This document shows positions 59,412 to 64,000 of a stretch of 64,000 nucleotides of DNA, piece after piece. Below the pieces are notes generated by a model. It searched no databases and was not told the origin of the DNA. It saw only the letters and a list, made by a program, of their open reading frames with translations. This DNA is from Fibrella forsythiae. Lineage in GTDB: Bacteria; Bacteroidota; Bacteroidia; Cytophagales; Spirosomataceae. The stretch covers positions 310,001 to 374,000 of the forward strand of contig NZ_JAFMYW010000003.1 in assembly GCF_017353175.1 (NCBI RefSeq), given 5' to 3'. Position 1 is the stretch's first letter, and each line of letters opens with the position of its first letter. The translations under genes and the position numbers were made by a program.

Positions 59412-60647
59412 ATGTCGAACAAGTTCAATACAAACGCTCTCAACGAATACAGCAAGTCGTATGCCCGGCGCGTCACGGCTGATTTTTACCACGCTAATCC
59501 AACAATAAATGGCAAGCAGATTCTAAATCTTACGCCCGTTAATCAGATTAATTTATTCGTTGTCAGTAGCTTATTCGATAAATGGAAAGGAGAGACTGAG
59601 AAGTTTCGCAGTCCCTTTTTTGATTTTAGCAGCCCCGAAGTAGAAGAAGCCCTGCGTTCATTCATGAACGTAGTATCGCAGCATATCGCCGTTCGTCGTG
59701 AACATCTCGAACCCCTGCTGGCCGATGCCACTAAACGCACGTTGATCGCCTTGTTCGACCCCCGCTATTATTATGACGATCAGCTGCGAAATCAGCCCGA
59801 TTTTACGCTTACGGCCGAAAATCTGCGTCATCTGATCCGGTATACTCAGATCAATAAATTCGTCCCGGTGGCGCTCGAACAACGGTTGAACGGTCGTCCG
59901 TTCATCTATGTAAACCAGGCACTTGGTTATCTGGATGAGATTCTGACGCAGCGCGTTCAGGAGCTGGAACGACCCGAAAAGTACGTTGAGATGTTTTCAG
60001 AAAAGGTGGTCATGGACCTGTCGACGTTGCTGCGCGGACAGGCACTGGAGAATTACAACTCACCTTCTGCCCGCTCCTTCTTCGATCTGGATGAAGATTC
60101 GCCTGCGCCTAAACCGGTACCAGTACCTCCGTTTGTGGCCAGTGCACAACCGGCCCAACCAACGCCGCCCCCTGTTGAGCACCTTCCGACAAGTGTACCA
60201 GAGAACGTTGACGAAGAACCTGCTGAAACGAGAACAATGGCCTTGAATGGTAGAAACGGGTATTTCTCCGGTCTTCAGGAAGCGCCCACTGCCCCAAGCA
60301 GTCAGCCAAGCGTATTAGCTACGGAAGCCGAAACGCCGGTTATATCGCTGAACACGGCGCAGGCATCACCGGCAGATACCGTGGCAACGCTGGGCGATTC
60401 GCTTCAAAAAGCAACCAGCGGCAGTTTAGCCAAAGGAATTTCGCTCAATCAGAAATTCCGGTTCATTAATCAGCTATTCAATGGGAGCGCCGATGCTTAT
60501 AACGAGGCCATCGCCGAGCTGGATCAGATGACCAACTACGGCCAGGCGCTTGATTTGATTTCGTATCGTTACGCCAACCAGTTTATGTGGAACATGGACA
60601 GCGACGAAGTAACTGAACTGGTCGAAATCCTGAAGCGACGGTTTTAA
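59412..60647 (+). CDS. Conserved hypothetical protein, 411 aa
   Basis: Starts at MSNKFNTNALNEYSKSYA (59412); reading the frame further upstream runs antisense through tdk and is rejected. Residues 1-200 are helical (SPEVEEALRSFMNVVSQHIAVRREHLEPLLADATKRTLIALFDPRYYYDDQL). Residues 215-310 are Pro/Ala/Thr-rich and disordered, and the C-terminal 70 form another helical unit (KGISLNQKFRFINQLFNGSADAYNEAIAELDQM). A protein of this type is usual in Cytophagales; function unknown. Confidence 0.8.
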   Translation: MSNKFNTNALNEYSKSYARRVTADFYHANPTINGKQILNLTPVNQINLFVVSSLFDKWKGETEKFRSPFFDFSSPEVEEALRSFMNVVSQHIAVRREHLEPLLADATKRTLIALFDPRYYYDDQLRNQPDFTLTAENLRHLIRYTQINKFVPVALEQRLNGRPFIYVNQALGYLDEILTQRVQELERPEKYVEMFSEKVVMDLSTLLRGQALENYNSPSARSFFDLDEDSPAPKPVPVPPFVASAQPAQPTPPPVEHLPTSVPENVDEEPAETRTMALNGRNGYFSGLQEAPTAPSSQPSVLATEAETPVISLNTAQASPADTVATLGDSLQKATSGSLAKGISLNQKFRFINQLFNGSADAYNEAIAELDQMTNYGQALDLISYRYANQFMWNMDSDEVTELVEILKRRF

Positions 60648-60707
60648 ACGAGTCAACCACAGAGCTGGTCAGCCGCGCGACTGACCAGCTCTGTGGTTGA
60701 CTCGTTT
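60646..60707. repeat. Perfect 27-bp inverted repeat, convergent gap
   Basis: Arms 60646-60672 and 60681-60707 are exact complements around the 8-nt loop CCGCGCGA. It begins inside the stop codon of the upstream gene and ends 5 bp before the stop of the epimerase gene. Confidence 0.92.
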
Positions 60708-60712
60708 TCTGT

Positions 60713-61618
60713 TTATAACAGATCATCCAGCGCTTTTCGGATATCCGGAAATGTATACTGGAAGCTGGTCTCATCGGCCACGCGGCGGTTAAGTACATAA
60801 CTGCCCCCCAATACAGTCACAGCCAGTTCGCCAAACATCAGCTTGATCACAAAAGCCGGAATGTTGGGCATGATCTGGGGCTTATCGAGCACCTTCGCGA
60901 TCAGGTGGGTTAGGTCTGCGTTGGTAATTGGCTTCGGAGCCACACCGTTATACACGCCGTTCCATTCCCCGTTTTTCATCGCTTCGATAAACAGGCGGCA
61001 AAGGTCGTCGATGTGAATCCAGGAGATGTATTGTTGCCCGGATGCAATTGGCGCGCCTACGCCCAGTTTAATGGGCTGAACAAGCTTAGGGAGTGCGCCG
61101 CCATCCATCGTAAGTACAACGCCCGTCCGGATTCTGACGGTACGGATACCCAGAGCCGCCACCGCTTCGACAGACCGTTCCCAGGTACGTGTCACCTGCG
61201 CGAGAAAGTCACTCCCGGCCGGGCTGTTCTCACGCAGTGGCCGGTCGCCGGTGTCGCCGCCATAATAGCCAATGGCCGACGAGGCAACGAAACTCTTCAC
61301 ATGGTGCTGGGTGTCTTTCAGCGCACTAGCCAGCAACGCCGTTGATTTGGTGCGGCTGTCGAGGATCTCGCGCTTGCGGGCGTCGGTCCAGCGGCTATCG
61401 GCAACACCTGCTCCTGCCAGGTGGATAATGTGGTCGGCTGTTTGTATGGCCCGGATATCAAGCTGTGCTTTGTCGATATCCCAGAGGTAGCTTTTAACGC
61501 CGTTTTTTTCGTGTGCCGATCGGCTCAGGTACGTTACGGTGTAACCTTGTTGCTGGAGTAATTGAGTGAGTCGGCGGCCAATAGTGCCTGTGCCGCCTGT
61601 GATCAGTACAGTTTCCAT
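60713..61618 (-). CDS. TIGR01777-family NAD-dependent epimerase
   Basis: 301 residues, extended SDR fold: GGTGTIGRRLTQLL at the N-terminus, HLAGAGVADSRWTDARKREILDSRTKSTALL, SAIGYYGGDTGDRPLRENSPAGSDFLAQV (active-site Tyr-Tyr), SWIHIDDLCRLF. The YfcH/TIGR01777 group includes the plant cell-division-linked SulA homologue; substrate is unknown. Confidence 0.9.
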   Translation of the reverse strand: METVLITGGTGTIGRRLTQLLQQQGYTVTYLSRSAHEKNGVKSYLWDIDKAQLDIRAIQTADHIIHLAGAGVADSRWTDARKREILDSRTKSTALLASALKDTQHHVKSFVASSAIGYYGGDTGDRPLRENSPAGSDFLAQVTRTWERSVEAVAALGIRTVRIRTGVVLTMDGGALPKLVQPIKLGVGAPIASGQQYISWIHIDDLCRLFIEAMKNGEWNGVYNGVAPKPITNADLTHLIAKVLDKPQIMPNIPAFVIKLMFGELAVTVLGGSYVLNRRVADETSFQYTFPDIRKALDDLL

Positions 61619-61779
61619 AGGTGGTTAGCGATAGTAGATAGTTCTGTTCGGCTTTCTCAAAAGCCGGTAGAACGAAGGGTTTATAAGCTATTAACCCGCT
61701 AACTTGGAAATTGTGCTAAATAAGCTACTAACTAGTTGGTTACCAGGGTGAGAAAACTGACGGCCTATTTTTTAGAAGG

Positions 61780-62337
61780 TTAGTGGTACCAGTCCGTTGG
61801 TGTATCCAGTTGCCTTGCGTAGTGAGCGGCCGCGCTATCATAAACGTACCTGAGCAGCCTGTTCATGTCATCTTCAAACTCCATGTAATAATCGGGATCA
61901 AGTTTGTTCAGCTTTTTCAGAATAGCGTCGGTGCGTTTGGCTACGTAGATCGCGCATTTTTCGGTCCGGCTGCTGAGGCGCTGCAGCAGATTCGCGTGAT
62001 TGTCGAAGAAACTGTTGAGCATGTGTATCGTCAGGTCAACTTCGCCGTAAGTATCCTTTGTCACTTTTACATGCCGGGTTATGTAACCGCTGACGGTGCG
62101 CATATCCATCATCATCCAGGCGGGCGAATCCTGGCTAAGAACGGCTGTTCGGTCGGTCAGGTCACGGATCAGTTTCCGTCGGTAATCGAGCGTGGTCTTA
62201 TTCTCAACCAGTTCATATTCCAGTTTTTCGGTCAGGATCGGGTCTTTCGCAACGAGCCGCAGAAGTAGCTTATCTTTCTCTTTATCAGGCAGGTACGTTA
62301 TTGCCCGTTTCAGATCTGGGCTTAAGGCAGCGGGCAT
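61780..62337 (-). CDS. Conserved hypothetical protein, 185 aa
   Basis: Helical soluble protein (LKRAITYLPDKEKDKLLLRLVAKDPILTEKLEYELVENKTTLDYRRKLI), no motif recognised. It ends in HYARQLDTPTDWYH. It sits 49 bp downstream of holB on the same strand, so may be cotranscribed. Proteins of this look are frequent in Cytophagales near DNA-replication genes, but no function is known to me. Confidence 0.78.
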   Translation of the reverse strand: MPAALSPDLKRAITYLPDKEKDKLLLRLVAKDPILTEKLEYELVENKTTLDYRRKLIRDLTDRTAVLSQDSPAWMMMDMRTVSGYITRHVKVTKDTYGEVDLTIHMLNSFFDNHANLLQRLSSRTEKCAIYVAKRTDAILKKLNKLDPDYYMEFEDDMNRLLRYVYDSAAAHYARQLDTPTDWYH

Positions 62338-62386
62338 ACATGAGAAGTTTACTGTTTACAGTTTTCTGTTTGTCGTAGGAACGGAC

Positions 62387-63526
62387 CTATCGTTTGATCA
62401 ATCTGGCGAAGGTAAGCGACAGATCGAGCATGATCATCTTGGCGCGGGCGTTTCGCTCGAGATGATACGCGGCTTCGTTCAGGTCGCCCACCATTCGTTC
62501 GATCAGATCGGGTTTCAACACCTTTCCGAAATTACGGACAAAATTAAGTTCGTCGTCGGGTAGTCGCAGGAGTTGTTCGGCACCCTGTTGCCAGAGAAAG
62601 AGGTCGCGGCAAAGGCGAAGACTATAATCGAACAGATTCTTCTGGCGCTCTTTCGGGATCTTGTCGAACTCGTCGGCCTGTTTTACCAGCCAGGTGAGGT
62701 CTTGCCGGTAGCAGGCGCGCATCCAGTCGGCAAACCAGGTGTGCTGGTTGCTGCCTGCCAGATCGTCGCCTTTCGACTGCCCAAGCAGCAGGGCCTGCGC
62801 CATGTTGCCATCGCTGAGGTAGGCAACCCGGCGGGCTTTGGTTTCATCGAAATTAAGCGTTTGACGCAGGTACGTTGCCACTTCCGTATCGGTAAAGTTG
62901 CGCACCGGTACGCGCTGTGTACGCGACAGGATTGTGATCAGGAGCTTATCGGGCTGGTCGGTCACGAGCAGAAATAACGTACGCTCGGGTGGTTCTTCCA
63001 GTACCTTCAACAGGGCGTTAGCTGCCGTGGCGTTCATTTGTTCGGGCAACCAGATCAGCATCAGCTTGTAGGCACCTTCATACGCTTTCAGCGATAACCG
63101 TTGCAGGATATTCCGGGCTTCTTCTGCCGAGATATTGGCCTGCTTGTTGTCGCCGCCGGTAGCGTCCAGCCAGTCGGTTATTGTTCGGTATGGGTTGCTG
63201 GTCAGGAATTTACGCCATTCCGGTAGCAGCGACTCACTGGTATTCCTGCCTTTGATGTTTACTACCGGATACACCATGTGCAGATCGGGATGCACCAGCT
63301 TCGCCATCTTGAAACAGGAAGCGCACTGCCCGCAGCCGTCTGGCAGGCTGGGGTTAGTGAGGCGAGTTTCGCAGTTTACGTAGGTAGCCAACGCAAGTGC
63401 AAGCGCCATGTTGGCACTGCCGGTGCGCCCATCGAACAGGAGCGCGTGGGCGAGGTGGTTGGTTTGAACGGCCCGCACCAGTGTTTCCTTGGTGTCGTCG
63501 TGGCCAATAATATCAGAAAACAGCAT
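62387..63526 (-). CDS. holB: DNA polymerase III delta' subunit
   Basis: 379 residues of the clamp-loader family: FSDIIGHDDTKETLVRAVQTNHLAHALLF, zinc cluster CETR...CGQCASC (4 Cys), sensor/arginine-finger-like ILSRTQRVPVR. The P-loop (GRTGSANMAL) lacks the canonical GKT, as expected for the non-hydrolysing delta' subunit. It helps load the beta clamp. ATG at 63526 is 7 nt from a -7 box carried by the hairpin arm. Confidence 0.9.
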   Translation of the reverse strand: MLFSDIIGHDDTKETLVRAVQTNHLAHALLFDGRTGSANMALALALATYVNCETRLTNPSLPDGCGQCASCFKMAKLVHPDLHMVYPVVNIKGRNTSESLLPEWRKFLTSNPYRTITDWLDATGGDNKQANISAEEARNILQRLSLKAYEGAYKLMLIWLPEQMNATAANALLKVLEEPPERTLFLLVTDQPDKLLITILSRTQRVPVRNFTDTEVATYLRQTLNFDETKARRVAYLSDGNMAQALLLGQSKGDDLAGSNQHTWFADWMRACYRQDLTWLVKQADEFDKIPKERQKNLFDYSLRLCRDLFLWQQGAEQLLRLPDDELNFVRNFGKVLKPDLIERMVGDLNEAAYHLERNARAKMIMLDLSLTFARLIKR

Positions 63527-63533
63527 TGTGCTG

Positions 63534-63541
63534 CGAAGATA
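63534..63541 (-). promoter_or_regulatory. -7 box for holB within hairpin arm
   Basis: Minus strand TATCTTCG, one mismatch to TAnnTTTG, ending 7 nt before the holB ATG; the left arm of the 63536 hairpin overlaps it. Confidence 0.45.
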
Positions 63542-63634
63542 GGTTGTTTCGGCTTTGCCCCCCGCCGGAATGCCAGTCTCCCTTCGGGTGGTTCGGTATT
63601 CCGGCGGGGGGGCAAAGCCGAAACAACCTATCTT
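63536..63634. repeat. About 39-bp inverted repeat in a divergent promoter gap
   Basis: The left arm from 63536 and the right arm to 63634 pair with one bulge in a C6/G7 run. The loop includes another short inverted segment. It lies between holB and the divergent glycosyltransferase gene. Confidence 0.9.
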
Positions 63635-63636
63635 TG
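63629..63636 (+). promoter_or_regulatory. -7 box for the glycosyltransferase within hairpin arm
   Basis: Plus strand TATCTTTG, a perfect TAnnTTTG. Expected transcript start is about 63643 and the proposed TTG start codon lies at 63665. Confidence 0.5.
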
Positions 63637-63664
63637 TCGTTCACTGTACAAATCTTCGTTTCCG

Positions 63665-64000
63665 TTGCGCGTTGTTCATCTTAATACGTACCAGACCACC
63701 GGAGGGGCTGCTGTTGCTGCTGGTCGGCTCAACCGGGCATTGAATCAGATTGGTGTCGAGAGTACGTTGCTTGTGCAGGAATCGACCCGGGCCGAGGCTG
63801 ATGTGGAGGCGTTGGCAACCAGCTTTCTGGCAAAAAAAATGGCCTTCGCCCGTTTTGGCGGTGAGCGGCTCGCTTTTTTGCCTTATGAAAAAGACAAATC
63901 GGTACGCTTCCAGTTTTCGCCTGCCGTTACGGGCGTTGACCTGACTTATAATTCGCTGATTCGACAGGCCGATATTCTGCACCTGCATTGGGTCAATTTC
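63665..64000 (+). CDS. Glycosyltransferase (GT4-like), 5' part only
   Basis: An open frame that starts with TTG (no ATG) and runs off the window. It reads LRVVHLNTYQTTGGAAVAAG, matching the start of GT4-type enzymes (usually MKVVHLNT-GGAA), then RLNRALNQIGVESTLLVQ and ADILHLHWVNF, the hallmark HWVN block of the N-terminal domain. The donor-binding C-terminal domain is outside. It would transfer a sugar to a surface glycan. Alternative upstream start CTG at 63644. Confidence 0.75.
   Translation, partial: MRVVHLNTYQTTGGAAVAAGRLNRALNQIGVESTLLVQESTRAEADVEALATSFLAKKMAFARFGGERLAFLPYEKDKSVRFQFSPAVTGVDLTYNSLIRQADILHLHWVNF

Overview
The window looks like chromosomal DNA of a Bacteroidota bacterium of the order Cytophagales, most likely the Spirosoma/Fibrella neighbourhood. 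Evidence: a type IX secretion Plug-family protein, a GldA-like ABC ATPase, many signal-peptide beta-barrel and beta-propeller proteins, promoters of the TTG-N(17-21)-TAnnTTTG type and almost no Shine-Dalgarno sequences. Base composition looks slightly above 50% GC, with more AT-rich islands inside one mobile element. Everything here was read by eye; no database was searched.

Layout. 1-5.4 kb: the end of a rhodanese-like gene, a small secreted protein with its own promoter and palindromic operator, then trehalase-bioF-bioD on the minus strand and a divergent MFS transporter. 5.445-16.926 kb: an 11.5 kb integrated element in the 3' end of a tRNA-Thr(CGU) gene, bounded by 17-bp direct repeats. 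It carries a tyrosine recombinase, an excisionase-like HTH protein, a filamentous-phage-type replication protein, a MazF/DUF4926 toxin-antitoxin pair and AT-rich cargo (a HIRAN protein, a 12-repeat NHL protein, several unknowns). 17-30.5 kb: ABC-F ATPase, M15 peptidase, Plug, Ada-like repair protein, a DUF1080/PA14 plus cupredoxin-dehydrogenase pair, an orphan histidine kinase, a solitary nuoD and a GlcG-like protein. 30.6-37.2 kb: a compact minus-strand operon combining a divergent SpeD homologue, DUF4178, a glycine-rich membrane peptide, DUF350 and a membrane-embedded aminopropyltransferase, followed by a Tat-type FAD oxidoreductase and a polytopic membrane protein. 38.2-43 kb: an ECF sigma/anti-sigma operon leading into envelope proteins. 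43-64 kb: amino acid permease, GldA-like ATPase, mutarotase, rhomboid protease, sugar dehydrogenase, a second copy of the DUF1080-like/cupredoxin-dehydrogenase pair, then housekeeping genes (LD-carboxypeptidase, gpsA, miaA, tdk, an epimerase, holB) and the start of a glycosyltransferase.

Two genome-scale patterns are not explained by any gene. First, the octamer GGTACGTT/AACGTACC occurs about 50 times (about 2 expected), in all reading frames and on both strands, and is depleted in the mobile element. Second, many intergenic gaps are filled by long, individually unique, nearly perfect inverted repeats (stems of 14-44 bp), mostly between convergent genes and in two cases between divergent genes. 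The 30.6-37.2 kb operon, whose SpeD homologue lacks the catalytic cysteine, is the best candidate for an undescribed biochemical system.
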